Assembly: GCF_050624435.1 (NCBI RefSeq)
Contig: NC_134537.1
Span: forward strand, 18,348,584-18,412,583
DNA from: Tenrec ecaudatus
Taxonomy: Eukaryota > Chordata > Mammalia > Afrosoricida > Tenrecidae
Reading direction: 5' to 3'
DNA: 64,000 bases
Positions 41,688 through 53,424 of this stretch are shown here, one piece after another. The translations under genes were made by a program, and so were the position numbers. Position 1 is the stretch's first letter. Every line of letters begins with the position of its first letter. Below the pieces are notes generated by a model. The model did no database searches, had not been told where the DNA came from, and was given only the letters and a program-made list of their open reading frames with translations.

Positions 41688-42225
41688 TGTTAGTCCGGGT
41701 AGACTAAACAAATCCAGGGAAACACTCATACATGTACAGGAAAGAGCTTTATATACAAGAGCAATGGAATATTGAGAAAACATCCCAGCTCAGACCAGAT
41801 CAAATTCCTAAGTCCGGTATTAGCCCATATGTCCAACACCAATCTATAATTCCTCTTCAGACTCACAAAACACATGCAATGATGCCGAATGCAGGATGTT
41901 CACAGGCCAGTGGGTGGGATGTCTTGTGGATCCCGTGGCATTGTAAGCATCCCAGCTCTGGCAGAGCTGGCTCCATGTGACTCCTCCAGCTCCAGGGCTC
42001 TAGTATATTTCCATGTGTCTTGTTAGCTGCAATGTCTCCCAGGGAGTAAGCATAGGGAGAGATTGTCTCCTGCCTCCAGGGAGGAATACTGGAGTTCCCA
42101 GAATCTCAGGAGAAGGCCATGCCTACACAGAGGCCTCATTGGCTGCGACCTGATTGACAGGCTTGACTCCACCCCTTCACTCTTAGTCCTCTCAAATTGA
42201 CAACAGATTATATAACTACCACACA
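41688..42225 (-). mobile_element. Solo LTR, second MaLR-like family, antisense
   Basis: About 540 bp beginning 'tgttagtccgggtagactaa' and ending 'ttatataactaccacaca', i.e. TG...CA ends. The interior shows CpG-poor unique strings such as 'cccatatgtccaacaccaat', 'acaggccagtgggtgggatg' and 'cctcattggctgcgacctga' (a reversed CCAAT box is present). No internal region follows. Target duplications were not clear, and the identity as an LTR rests on ends and length. Confidence 0.65.
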
Positions 42226-42811
42226 CCCTAAGCAGAAAAGCAAATTTTATGCAAAAACTAGTATGTTTGGTCTTTATCTAATATCATATAGGTAGATTTT
42301 CAGAAAGTTCCACACAGATGTTTGAAATATCCAGAGGTAGATTATCAAGGCAAAATTTCAAAATGATATTTAAAAAATATTTCTTTTTCCTTTATATTGA
42401 GACACTCAGTCAAATTTGAACCAATAGGAAGCATTTCTACTGCCTTCAGCTGGAGGGAGGAAGATATGGTTGGAAGCAAAGGGGAAACTTTTCCTCCAGG
42501 TTCACCCTTGGTAATCCATACTCGACTTCCCACCCCAATAGTCACTACTTTCCTTTGATCCTTCATAATATTTTGCCAGGACTGTTTTACTAGTCTACTG
42601 CCCTCTAGAGTCAATCCGCAAGTCCTTAGACCCTTTGGTTCACTTCCTAATGAATGCAAAGCGCAGATGGTGTTTGTCTCTGAAGGGTTTTCACTGAGTG
42701 GCTTTAATTGCTCATGGAGAACCATCCAGTCTCTTCTTGGGACAGTCAAGGGCTTCCAAAATCTCGTCTGTAGTTGTCTTTCGCAAATTAGTGAATCTAT
42801 TTTTAAGAATC

Positions 42812-42950
42812 AAGGAGCCCTGGTGGGTCAGTTGAGCTGCTAGCCAAAGACTGGATGTTCAAGTCCACCAGCTGCTCTTTAGGAGCACATTACTTCTTCA
42901 GTAAGTGGGATGCACCACTGGTCTGCGCTTCAGGAGATAGAGGTTAAGCA
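42812..42950 (+). mobile_element. AfroSINE head half, sense
   Basis: 'caaggagccctggtgggtca', 'gctgctagccaaagactgga' and 'gttcaagtccaccagctgct' are the tRNA-like half; the tail is lost or unrecognisable. Confidence 0.8.
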
Positions 42951-43377
42951 TGGCTCAGTGTTGTTTTTTCTCTCATTCTTTTTCTATCGTCCTTGTGATT
43001 CAACCTAACAGATTCACTCTCTGGGCTTCTTGGTTGACATTTCTTAGGGCTCAGCTTCAATACCACCTTTCCCATGAAGCCTGGTATGATCTTGCCATCC
43101 AGATGTACTCTTTCCCTCTTGGATGCTCCCAGAGATGGCTGTGTTTACCTTGAGAGGGTGAAGAATGATATTGTTTTGCATTAAAGTCACTTCTCAATAT
43201 CACATTCCCAATCAACCAGTAATCTATTTGACAATAGAAAGTATCTCTGACTTATTTTTCTTCTCTCTCTTTTAATTTCATAGGAATATAATAAAGCACA
43301 GAGGTGTATTGTTTCTGGCTAGCTGGTCAGATAAATCTTGACCTAATTCTTGCCGCTATTATTTAGCGACTATTTGT

Positions 43378-43551
43378 CCAGGTGCTGTTAGGTAAGCACT
43401 GGTCTGCTAACTGCAGGATTGATGGTTCAAAGACACCAGCTATTTCTTGAGAGAAAGATGAGATTATTATCTCCTATAAAGTTTTGTAACCTTGAAAACT
43501 TATTTAGGGTCACTGTGAGTCAGAATTGAATTGATGGCAGTGAGCTTTTTT
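43378..43551 (+). mobile_element. AfroSINE, sense
   Basis: 'ctggtctgctaactgcagga', 'tgatggttcaaagacaccag', 'ttgagagaaagatgagatta' and the tail 'ggtcactgtgagtcagaatt' with 'gatggcagtgag'. Confidence 0.88.
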
Positions 43552-43705
43552 CTCATTAGAGCAAATTATTTACCCTTCTCAGATTTCTCATCTGCAAAAT
43601 AGGGATAATAGTTGTGAGAATTAAGTAAAATAATCTAAGTATTGCTGTTAACATTGGACTTGGCACAAAGAAAGCACTCAGTAAGCTTTGTAACATGTGT
43701 AGCTA
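43552..43705 (+). mobile_element. MIR element
   Basis: 'cagatttctcatctgcaaaa', 'tagggataatagttgtgaga', 'attaagtaaaataatctaag' and 'cacaaagaaagcactcagta' follow the MIR 3' series (mammal-wide ancient SINE). Confidence 0.8.
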
Positions 43706-43737
43706 ACTTCATGAGATATCGTCACTCTTTACCATAG

Positions 43738-43870
43738 ACACAGGTCTACCCTGCCCTACAGTGTCGCCATGAGTTGGAATTGTCAATGGCAGGGAAGGTA
43801 AGGTTATTCAGTCTTTGACTCACCAAGTCAGAAGTGCCTTGACAGCAGTGAGTTTGGTTTTCTTCATTTT
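43738..43870 (+). mobile_element. AfroSINE tail fragments
   Basis: 'ggtctaccctgccctacagt', 'gtcgccatgagttggaattg', 'tcaatggcaggg' and, after about 40 bases, 'gacagcagtgagtttggttt' are AfroSINE tail pieces; the head is absent. Confidence 0.65.
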
Positions 43871-44739
43871 TTGAATCTCTCAGGCCTTCAATATGTGCTT
43901 GTGAAGTAATTGAATTAGCCATTGGTCTTGTAAGTAGCTCAGTAATCATTGCTATGTATCTGTTGTATGCAAAAATGAATCTTTCTGTATTCATCTCCAC
44001 CAGCTGCATATTTTGAGATTAAAAAGTTTTTTGAATGAGAATTGAATTATCAGAAAAATTTTCCTATTTGATCACATCTACCTTTGACAATTAATGTTAC
44101 CTGTTATTTTTATTTTCAAAATAGGCCATCCAACTATATATTATCTTACATACTCTCCCCATGTTTGAATATTAATAGTAAAATTCACACAAAGTAGGAA
44201 GTATGAGTAGTCAACATTGACATAGACTTTTAGAAAAGTTGATCCGAGGGCAGTGGCTGTGCTTGCATTTTACGCAGAAAGAGCTCTGAGCCTCAGGGAG
44301 GATGGGGCTTTCGGAAGCCCCAGAGAAATTACAGCTCAGGCAGAAATAGACACAGGTCTCCTGATGCAACCTACTTCTATAGTGAAGCTGGCAGAACACA
44401 CCTTCCACTTTGTTCTCTTCTGAAAAACAAGACGGTCTTGTTAAAAAACTATGCTCATTAATTTTCACCAGTGGGAGAAAGATCTGGTCCTGCTCTGGGA
44501 ACACAAGAGAAGATGTGGTGTCAAAAATGGTGGTTACATGGCCACTTCTTGCCAGAACATTTTTAGAGATGACAATGTGATGAAAACCTGCAACAGGGAC
44601 TCTCGGGGTGAGAGCTGACATCATCTCAAATGGAGATGCCGTTGTAGGGGCTCTGATTCGGATGAGACCCCCCACCCGCCAATCAGACTGTAACTGGAAT
44701 CCCCCGAGTTTTCAATGGTTGCTTTGTGGGAACTTGGTC

Positions 44740-45312
44740 ATGAGGACACTTATGACTCTATAGATACAGATATATACAGTACGAAACAATATAACAGCTA
44801 ATTAGTCCATACAGTGGCACAGAGGGCACAATTCAACTCACTTCCGTGAAACAGTTAATATATTGGAAGTCCTTCAACTCAAGAGGGCTGCTGGGTCCAA
44901 GGTCAAGGAGCGGACAGCTGAGTCTTCTGTAGAGCAATGCAGGAAGTCTGACCAGAGGAAGCAAACAACGGGGGGGTGGGGGGGGGTGGTCACCAATAGT
45001 CAGCCAGATGACAGGGTCCAACAGTCTCCAGCTCAAGCAATGCACACACCAGCAGCGTGGCAAAGCAGTTCTGGAAGGAACCTCAAGCTTTCATGAGATA
45101 ATCCATGGGTTGGGTGTCCCACAGGTAGTGTAGCTCACAAGTTGAGGCAGAGAACTGGGTAAGGCAGCTGCACACTGGTCAGATCACCAAAGAGCAGGAG
45201 ATAGAGGCAGGGCTCGCCAAGCCATTTAGCTCCTTGCCCTCCAATCAAACTGTGACCATATAAATCCCACATATTCTTGTTGGTCAGGTTGGCATAATAA
45301 ACCTACCTATCA
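44740..45312 (-). mobile_element. LTR of the 37-kb/60-kb family, antisense, diverged
   Basis: It shares 'tgtcccacaggtagtgtag', 'caagttgaggcagagaactg' and 'ggtcaggttggcataataaa' with the copy at 60630-61222 (read in reverse). The right end 'cctacctatcaca' gives a plausible TG terminus. The left boundary is uncertain because the CTCTAGAGA end is not recognisable. A G-rich run (about 44970-44987) interrupts it. Confidence 0.7.
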
Positions 45313-45537
45313 CAAGGCCTTCCTTCTAAATCCACTTCTGGTGGGCTGAAACCTCCAAGATTTCAGTTGGCACCTAAGCTCCTTAACCTTTTGCCAAGAT
45401 TTCAGAAGAGATTCAGAGAACAGCCAATCCAATCTCCTCACTGAAAATCAAACAAACTGAGAAGCTACCATCGTATGATGCCATGTGGTGGGTGTGGGCA
45501 TGAGGTGGGAAGCCACACTACCAGGGAGGGTGAGTCT

Positions 45538-45725
45538 TGCCTCTTGCCAGCTGTGAGTGCCTAGGCTGGTGACCTACAACTCTACACCTGAGTTTTCTTA
45601 CACGTCAAGAGGGGGCACTAGTACTTGGTTCGCAGAGATGGAGTGAGGATACAATGATTTAATGGTGACTAAAGTATATAGAATTGAGGTGAATGCATTA
45701 GTGATTATTCAATATCAGCTGTTAT
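45538..45725 (+). mobile_element. MIR element
   Basis: 'cttgccagctgtgagtgcct', 'acctgagttttcttacacgt', 'tggagtgaggatacaatgat' and 'gattattcaatatcagctgt' follow the MIR order over nearly its full length. Confidence 0.65.
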
Positions 45726-47984
45726 TTTAACTGACAGAAGATGGAAAAGACCATAGCATGCAGAGTTTTAAAAAATTAGTCTCTGTAGAATAACCTGTAT
45801 GGGAGAGCTGCACCCTCCCTCCTCAATGTCTTATACACTGATGTTACTTCCCCCGAAGGAAGGCAATGAGATCATTCTTGGCATCTGCTCAGCTATTTGG
45901 GGGCTAACATGGTAATGAGGGGAAGACAAGGAGACCAAGGTGGGGTGGAGGAGGAGAGGGACTGACTGACATTGGTGCTTTGAACGGGTAGAGAGCTGGG
46001 CATGAGGTGTGCCTAAGGCAGGAAAGAGCCTCCCAACAAAACCTTTCTGGGTCGTCTCTTCTTTGAGCTAATCATGGGCTTTGCAATGCACCTGTAAAAT
46101 GAAGGTATTTGGTGATGGGGCCAGGGATCGTATCAAGTCATTAACATCATGACATCATGCCAGAAGTAGTCTATTTTTCCTGGATTCTGGAAGGCTACAG
46201 AAAGCTCACGTTTCTGAGGGACTCATTGAGTGCTAAGACAACAGACAATAGAATGTGCCGAGTCCTTCTTCCCTGACACCGCAATTTTGCCTTCTGTTCT
46301 CCTAGAACTGCAGAGCCAGAGAGGTCAGACCCTTATCACACAGGTTCCCCCTGTCTCCTGAATGCTGACAGAGATGGCGTAGGAAGGGCTTCCTCTGCCC
46401 AAGTCTTGGCCACCACCAAGTATCTGAGGACAGGATGGCTGCTTCTGAAGCCCCGGGGCACCAGCCATGTGGGAGTTAGAATAATCCTTAGTGGTTCAGA
46501 GGAATGCATTGTTCCATTCTTACCACATGCATGCTACCAGCATGCTATCTGTGGAATAGATTCCTGGAGCTGCTTTGTGGAGCACAAGAGTGGTGTTTTA
46601 CTTACCACAAAGGATTAGAAACTGGAGCTGTTCTTATGTATTCATCTTTACAGTAAATTTAAGAAATGTTAAGTCAATGCATGTTTTAAATGAAGAGTTG
46701 AAAGCAAGAGCTCCTTGGATGAAATACTGTATGTCAGGCTTGATCAAGAATTGGAACTATATAGGGATATTTAGCAACATCTGGTAATGTGTTATTAATA
46801 AGCTAGTAGAAATGAATCAACAATTTCAACAGAGGAAAAACAATTTGCATAAAATACTCAATAAGAAAGCATGCATAATATATATTTTCAGCATAGATAG
46901 TAATTGTGCAATCCAAACATTTTTAAACATCCTAACCAACCAGGAAATGTATACATTGTTGAAGACTAGATTGCGGTTGTAAATGAGGAAAATCTATTTT
47001 TTTTGAACATTATGTTTATTGTATCTTGCAAACAAACTGCAGTGTTAACTGTGGCAGACACAGAAGCAAGTAACATAAATAAATCAGTTGTAAGTCCTCT
47101 CGAAGAGACCCAGTTGTTCTCTTGCATGGGGAAACAAGAAAAGATGCATAGTTAATAATGAAGCCCAGACTTCTTCTCAAACTTGTACATTAGAACACAA
47201 GCAGATCTGAGTTTGGGGATTTTTTTTTTAATTAGGTACTTTCTACAAAGTGTGTGTATCAGTTCCGTTGCATTTTAAAGCAGCGTTGAGCAGCAGGAAT
47301 AGAAAGATGTGAACACACTGTGAAGAAGTTAAGTGAGTGGCCCTGGGGTTAGACCAGGGGGCTCATTCCACAACATTGCAGCTGTATCACTTTGAGGTCT
47401 AAGGGCAGCCCGAAGCGACCCAGGCTACTTGCAATTGCCTCCTTCACATGCAAAAGGTGGGCAATGAATAAAGAAGCCCCAAGAAGAATCGATGCACTTA
47501 AGTTATGCTGTTGAAGAACATTATATATACCATGGACTACTAGAAGAAGGAATAAATGTATCTTGGAAGAAGTAGAATCAAAATGGTCCTTAGAAGCAAG
47601 GATGGTGAGCCTTCGTCCTGTGCTTTGGACCTGTTCTCAGGAGATACCAGCTCCTAGAGAAGGGTGTCATCCTGGGTAGAACAGGGGGTTCTGAGAAAAA
47701 AGAGGAAGGTGTTTCGACATAATGACTGTAAGGACGGCACAGAACTGGGTGGTCCCCCTTGGTTGTACGTTGGGGGGCTAGGAACTGGAAAGGACTTCGT
47801 GGCACCTAATAATAGTCTTCCCAACCAGGTGGTCAGTGTCTTCAAGTTGATAGCTTCAACTGGACCGTGGTGGAAGTGTTGACTCCATAGAAAATGACAA
47901 ATGTGACAAATTAGGACTTGGGTCCGCTGTCTTGTGTAACTCCCCAAGAATTGGTAGTTAAACGTGTACAGGTTTATATTGCAG
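45726..47984. other. No recognised feature
   Basis: About 2.3 kb unique-looking, AT-rich after 46600, with a T run near 47221-47229. Overlapping plus/minus open frames at 47590-47947 are not credible exons. Confidence 0.45.
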
Positions 47985-48155
47985 ATCCTTAAACTTCCTT
48001 GTTCATCCTTTTCCTCATCTCTGAAACAAGGAACAATAACATTTCAGCCCTACATAGTTTTGATGAGGCTTAAGTGAGAAAATTCATGTAATTTCTTAAA
48101 ATAATGTCTAACCCATGTCACTTAGTAAATAAACATTAGCATTGGTACGATATTT
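47985..48155 (+). mobile_element. MIR element
   Basis: 'ccttttcctcatctctgaaa', 'acataacatttcagc'-like core, 'tgatgaggcttaagtgagaa' and 'cacttagtaaataaacatta' match the MIR 3' half. Confidence 0.72.
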
Positions 48156-48179
48156 GAGCCCACCAGCTTTCAATATCTT

Positions 48180-48385
48180 TTACTGGAATAATTAATTTGG
48201 TATGTAATTTTAGTGAGAATGAACAATATCCTTGAATATTCATTGAATATTTACTATGCTCCAGTGCTAAACATGTTCCATACATTATTTTATTTAATCC
48301 ACATTTTAACACAGGGCAAGAAGAGTTTATCTTATTGCTATTTTACTGATGATAGACCTAAGTGTTGGTAAGAAACTTATCCAGA
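48180..48385 (+). mobile_element. MIR/L2-type ancient element
   Basis: 'gaatatttactatgctccag', 'tgctaaacatgttccataca', 'ttattttatttaatccacat' and 'gctattttactgatgataga' are the common L2/MIR-related series; the exact family is uncertain. Confidence 0.6.
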
Positions 48386-48565
48386 TTTTCAGCAAGATGG
48401 CAGAGGAAGCAGGCCTGGTACTCTATAATTAAGACATGAGAAACAAATTAACCAGATTTGGGTGATAATCCTGGAAACTTGAGGCTCAGTATAAATGGAT
48501 TGAATGCATATGAGAAGCAGTTGAACAGAACTAGCAAGAGTGGAGACAGGAAAAAACAAACAAGC

Positions 48566-48650
48566 AAAAAATGCAAACTCACTGCCATCGAGTAGATTCT
48601 GGCTCATAGTGGCTCTGTAGGGCAGGATCGAAATATCTCTGCCCAGCCTC
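48566..48650 (-). mobile_element. AfroSINE tail fragment, antisense
   Basis: 'aactcactgccatcgagtag', 'attctggctcatagtggctc', 'tgtagggcaggatcgaaata' is the reversed AfroSINE tail; the head is not recognisable. Confidence 0.8.
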
Positions 48651-49026
48651 TGCTCCGCCTGAAGGCAAAGGTTCGCTGTTATGGATTGCCATTGGGTACA
48701 TGTAGCCCTCAGGTATGAGGGCATGTGCAGTCTGCTTCATGAAGCCAGCAGAATGGGAAGAGCTGGCCCTGGTCACTCCTGGGTAGACAAGCTCTTCCTT
48801 CCATATGCAGCCACCCTGTCCCTAGCTGCCACTGGACTCAAAAGACCGTCTCCTGGATGAGGTTCCCTGAACCCAGAGAGTATGTAGGTAGACTCGAGCT
48901 CTGTTTAGGTCTGGGCACCTTGCTCCCTCCTGACTCCCCGCTGTCACCTCCTTGGCAGGCAGACGGGGCTGACCCATTCTGTCTTCTCCTCTCAGACTCT
49001 GCTCCCCTGGCTCCAGTTTCCTCCTT

Positions 49027-49031
<5 letters not shown>

Positions 49032-49058
<27 letters not shown>
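49032..49058 (+). repeat. (CT)n microsatellite within a pyrimidine-rich stretch
   Basis: Uninterrupted CT run of about 13 units followed by 60 bases of C/T-rich sequence. Confidence 0.96.
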
Positions 49059-49063
<5 letters not shown>

Positions 49064-49390
49064 GCTTTCCCTTCTTTTCTTTCTTCTCCCTTATTTTTCT
49101 GTGCTTTCTTCTCTTAGGTTTTACTAATCCCCTTCTCTGTTTAGTTTTGTTTCTTTTAGTTTTCTGTTTTCGCTTCCATTATTTTTATTTTGATTTCACC
49201 TTTTTTCTTTTAGCCATTAATTTTTTTCCTCCCTTACTGTTGGTTGCTTGATTGATCTCGCTTCTTCCTGTAGTGGTTTATTTTTTGCTGTTTTGTTTTA
49301 TTCTCTCTGTTCTCGGCCCTCCCCACATTGTCCCAGGTAGCAGGAGACAGCAAGTTTGCCCACACGGACCAGTCGCACCTATACTTCCCA

Positions 49391-49650
49391 TTGGATTAAG
49401 AATAGACCCTGGTGAAGGGAGACACCAGTTGGTGTAAGACATTAAAAAAATTAATAAATTATCAAGGGTTTGTGAGGGAGGGAGGAAAAAAAATGAGGAG
49501 TTGAAACCAAGGACTCAAGTAGAAAGAAAATGTTTGAAAATGATGATGGCAACGTATGTACACATGTGCTTGGCACAATGGATATATGTATGGATTGTGA
49601 TAAGAGCTGTAAGAGCCCCCAATAAAATGATTTTTTAAAAAGAGAGAGAT
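49391..49650 (+). mobile_element. Sense L1 3' end
   Basis: 'ggtgaagggagacaccagtt', 'ataaattatcaagggtttgt', 'atgaggagttgaaaccaagg', 'tggattgtgataagagctgt' and 'agcccccaataaaatgattt' with an A-rich tail. It is one of the best-preserved 3' termini. Confidence 0.93.
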
Positions 49651-49705
49651 TGGCCAATACCAGCCAAACCTCCCCTCACTGGTGCTATAAGACCAGTAAA
49701 TAGGC

Positions 49706-50250
49706 TCATGATAGTGGGGGGGGGGGGAGAACTTTCCTCTAGTTCCTAAATGCTTCTCCCTGCCCCCTCCACTACCATGATCCCAATTTTACCTTGCAAG
49801 TCTGGCTAGACCAGAGGATGTACACTGGTGCAGATAGGAACTGGAAACACAGTGAATCCAGGGCGGATGATCCCTTCAGGATCAGTGGTGTGAGTGGTGA
49901 TGCTGGGAGGGTAGAGGGAGGGTGGGTTGGAACAGGGAACAGATTACAAGGATCTACATGTGACCGCCTTCCTGGGGGACGGACAACAGAAAAGTAGGTG
50001 AAGGGAGACGTCGGACAAGGCAAGATATGACAAAATAATAATTTATAAATTATCAAGGACTCATCATGGCGGGAGGAGCGGGGAAGAGGGGAAAAAATGA
50101 GGACCTGATGCTAGGGACTTATGTGGAGAACAACTATTTTGAGAATGATGAGGGCAATGAATGTACAAATGTGCTTTACACAATTGATGTATGTCTGGAT
50201 TGTGATAAGAGTTGTATGAGCCCCTAATAAAACTATAAAAATAAAAAGAA
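49706..50250 (+). mobile_element. Sense L1 3'-UTR insertion
   Basis: 'actttcctctagttcctaaa', 'ccttgcaagtctggctagac', 'acaaggatctacatgtgacc', 'atttataaattatcaaggac' and 'tgagcccctaataaaactat'. The first 25 bases ('catgatagtggggggggg') look like the same UTR read in reverse, hinting at a short 5' inversion. Confidence 0.92.
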
Positions 50251-50419
50251 GAGATAGACTGACACAGTGACTGCAACAATGGACTCAACCATAACAATTG
50301 TGAAGACGGTGTAGGAGTGGGGAGTGCTCGGTTCTGCAGAACGTGGTATTGCTAGGAGTCAGAGCTGATTTGATGGCATATGACAACAATAAAAATAAGA
50401 AGCGATAAAAAGAACAACA

Positions 50420-51490
50420 TCAAATAAACAAACTGAAATAGAAAGAAAGCCTAAGAATTATTTGGGCACCATCAAGAGGAATATCTTATGGATATACAGA
50501 ATTTCAGATTAGGAAGAGGCAAGAACCAAAAAAACTAAAACTTTTTTTGGCGAGTTTTTGCAAGAAAATTTCTTTAATATTATGAAGGATGAACAGGTAT
50601 GCACCAAAGAAGCAAAATGAACTCTAACCAGGATTGATTACCACTCCCTGGAAATCACCAAATCATCTCATGCTCAAACTTTCCAAACACCCAAATCAAG
50701 GGAAAACATTTGAAAGCAGGCAGGAAAACTGAAGAGTTACTTGCAAAGAATGAGTCTTAGCTCTGCTTGCTCAGCAGAAGTGATGTAGGCAAGAAGACAA
50801 TGGGAGGACATATATTAAAACCTTCACTAAAAGATGTTCCTCAAATATGATTCTAAAATCCAGATATTAGAAAATAGACAGAAATGAATGCCATTTGTAA
50901 AATCCGGGCCAAACTTGTGAGAAATAGTAAAAGAAGTTCTTTGGCAAAGAACTAAGTGATAACAGATAACAAATGGGGATTTAACATCTCGAGTTACGTG
51001 ACAACACCAACCAGGTGTCAACAAGGATATAGCAGGATCCAAAGTAAAACCTGAAATTAGGGAACCAGAGCTAACCCTTGAATCAAATGAGAAAGAATGC
51101 CTGACATACTAAAGATTTGAGACACAGCAAAAGCTGTGCCCAGAGGGCAATTTATAGCAACATACGCACAACGTGCACAAAAAGAAGGAAACAAAACCAA
51201 CGCCTTAACCCACATTTCCAACCAAGAGAACAGAGCAGCTAAATAAACCTACAAAACGGAGATTAGAGCCCAAACAAACGATACAGAAAACAGCAAAACC
51301 GTGGAAAGAATCAACCAGGCTAGTAGTTGGTTATTTGAAAAGATGGATAGACAGACTGCTGACAAGGGAGGAAACCCACACAAACAGTGTGAATAAGAAA
51401 CGCGATGGGCAACGTCACGATGGAACCACAAAAGAAGTGAAAAAAACAGGAGCAGAATGCTCTGAAGGCCTTAACCCGACTCATTCGCAA
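50420..51490 (+). mobile_element. Older L1 body with ORF1-like and ORF2-like remnants
   Basis: 50460-51020 has ORF1-type strings ('cagaatttcagattaggaag', 'tatgaaggatgaacaggtat', 'aagaagacaatgggaggaca'). 51090-51480 has ORF2-type strings upstream of the reverse-transcriptase region ('gagggcaatttatagcaaca', 'aagaatcaaccaggctagta', 'gttggttatttgaaaagatg'). The distance is too short for intact ORF2 5' sequence, so a large internal deletion is implied. All frames are broken. Confidence 0.7.
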
Positions 51491-51569
51491 AACACAAAGA
51501 AGAAGGTGAAGTGTCGCGGCTGCACTTGACCAGCTTTATCTTGTCCTCAGGAACAGGGGCTCCCATTCA

Positions 51570-51735
51570 GCCCTGTTTGCACTGAGCTCAGATATTGACC
51601 ACTTAATCTCTGTGTGGCCTCAGCCAAGTTGCATAACCTTTGTGGGTCTTGCTTTCATCACCCATAAAATGAGGTTGGTAACATGAAGAGGGGGGCTGTC
51701 AGGACTCTGTGAAGTCATATATTGAAAGTCCTTTC
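51570..51735 (+). mobile_element. MIR element
   Basis: 'ttgaccacttaatctctgtg', 'gcctcagccaagttgcataa', 'cacccataaaatgaggttgg' follow the MIR core and 3' region. Confidence 0.72.
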
Positions 51736-52611
51736 CATATAATTAATGTAATCAATTGTATTATTCTAATACGAAATCTTATTCCATGTTAGTGGATTTC
51801 TGTGGACAGTGGAAAATTGGATCACTGTCTCTCCCCTCCCCTCTTTCCTTGCCTCTCCCCCTTTCTATAAATCACCCATTTGAATGAGTTCAGCTTATAG
51901 TTTTAAATCTAAACTTAAGGGAAAGGTTATAAAAGAAGGAGACGTTGGCTGCCGAAAGCGGGATGATTTTGAGTGTACGTGTAAATGCATGTTATTATGC
52001 TAGGGAGGTTATTTTCTTTCCATCTGCACCCTGACATTTGTGAGACTAATTGGGGGTTCGTGGGAGCCTAAGGGATGGGACAGACTTGAAGAAAATCTTA
52101 TTCGTTGCCATGTTAGGGGCCGGAAAGACTTGACTTTAAATTAGCCAGGTTCAAATAAGCCGGCCATTTTATTAAAATATCAACAAGACTGTACAGGCAG
52201 TTGACGACTGGGACTTGTTTGGCTCCCCTACTTCTCGGGGAAGAAATCACCTCGCTCAGCATAACAAGGTCTCACTGTACAATGCCTATTGTTGGGCTTG
52301 CAGCAGCTCAGAAGTGTTCTTTGTGTCTGGAGGTTTTTATGATGGCGGTGCCATACTGGGAGTCACTAGGGCTTTTGTGTTTCTGGGTTGTCAGCCATAA
52401 TGAAATCATTGGAATGACAATTATTTGCTTGTTGGGCTTGAGAAGCTTTCTGCATTCAATACTTTCTATTGTCTGTCTCATGTTACCATGGTGTGATAGA
52501 GCATGCCTGCCCAGACTCCAAGAACAACAACAAATGTGCCATTTCCCTCTGGAAGCACCCATTTGAGCTGAGAGTGGAATGAGGATACGTTCGGAGCCCC
52601 ATTTCCCCCAG
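51736..52611. other. Unique stretch; candidate regulatory DNA
   Basis: No repeat landmark. 51900-52570 is compositionally even, keeps scattered CpGs and includes forkhead-like, YY1-like and TGACA motifs. An open frame at 52201-52566 (121 codons) is not recognisable and is overlapped by frames on both strands. Confidence 0.4.
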
Positions 52612-52790
52612 CCAATCCCATTGCCTTGCAGTTGATTTCGATTCAGTAGAGTTGCCGCATTACGTCTTTAGACGGTGACTCTTTTAGCACCTACCCCATC
52701 CTTCTCCCCTGGAACAGCTGGTGAGTTCAGCTTACCAAACCTTGGGTTACCAGCCCAGCGTTTTAACCACTTTGCTAATAGGGCTCCATA
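52612..52790 (-). mobile_element. AfroSINE, antisense
   Basis: 'cattgccttgcagttgattt', 'cgattcagtagagttgccgc', 'ccaaaccttgggttaccagc' and 'ttgctaatagggctccatac' give reversed tail to head. Confidence 0.8.
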
Positions 52791-53204
52791 CCCAATTACA
52801 CTAAGTCTAAGACAAAGAGTTTAAATGGACCAAGACGCCTGTGTGGTGAGGTCACCAGCTTCTCCGATGGTAAAAGCCCAACTCTATGAACCCCAAATCA
52901 AAGTAGACTGTCAGTGAGACATATACTCCTTAAAACTGCAACTTATTACAGCAGGTCTGCCAAACATTTGAGGCAGAAGCGCCAATCTCATCCCTCACAG
53001 CAGTTGGAAAATGATCTGAGAGTCACAGTATATTTTTACAAACAAGTGAAATCACCCTCATCTGAATAGTATCCTTTAACAATTTTCCAATTTTACTTCA
53101 GAGCCACATGCATGTACCCAAAGAACCGCACATGGTTCACGAGCTGCATTTTGCTGATGGCTATTTAGGGAATTCAGAAAATATGGTAACTTGAAATTTA
53201 ATTG

Positions 53205-53285
53205 TACATGTTGTACCTCCCTCTGTTGTAGAGTTATGGTGAGGATCAAATGAGAGAATCAGATAATGGTACTTAGCCGAGAGCC
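53205..53285 (+). mobile_element. MIR fragment
   Basis: 'tagagttatggtgaggatca', 'aatgagagaatcagataatg', 'tacttagccgagagcc' resembles the MIR 3' part. Confidence 0.5.
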
Positions 53286-53424
53286 TCCTGCATCACTTTG
53301 GCTTTTTAAATCATTGTAGTATGTTTCAGCTGCCCTTTAGCCAGCCCCCTTCTCCTGGCGAATGCTATCCTGTCTTACTTCACCTTCATGTTGGGCTATA
53401 GGTTGCACCATGAGAATTTTGTTG

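Larger units (their letters stand above)
48390..49390 (+). mobile_element. Possible L1 5'-end region (tentative), interrupted by SINE
   Basis: The stretch opens with 'agcaagatggcagaggaagc', an AAGATGG start typical of L1 5' UTRs where YY1 binds, and continues with unique-looking promoter-type sequence and a pyrimidine-rich section up to the L1 3' end at 49391. An AfroSINE fragment (48566-48650) is inserted. The call is from motif and position only. Confidence 0.35.
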
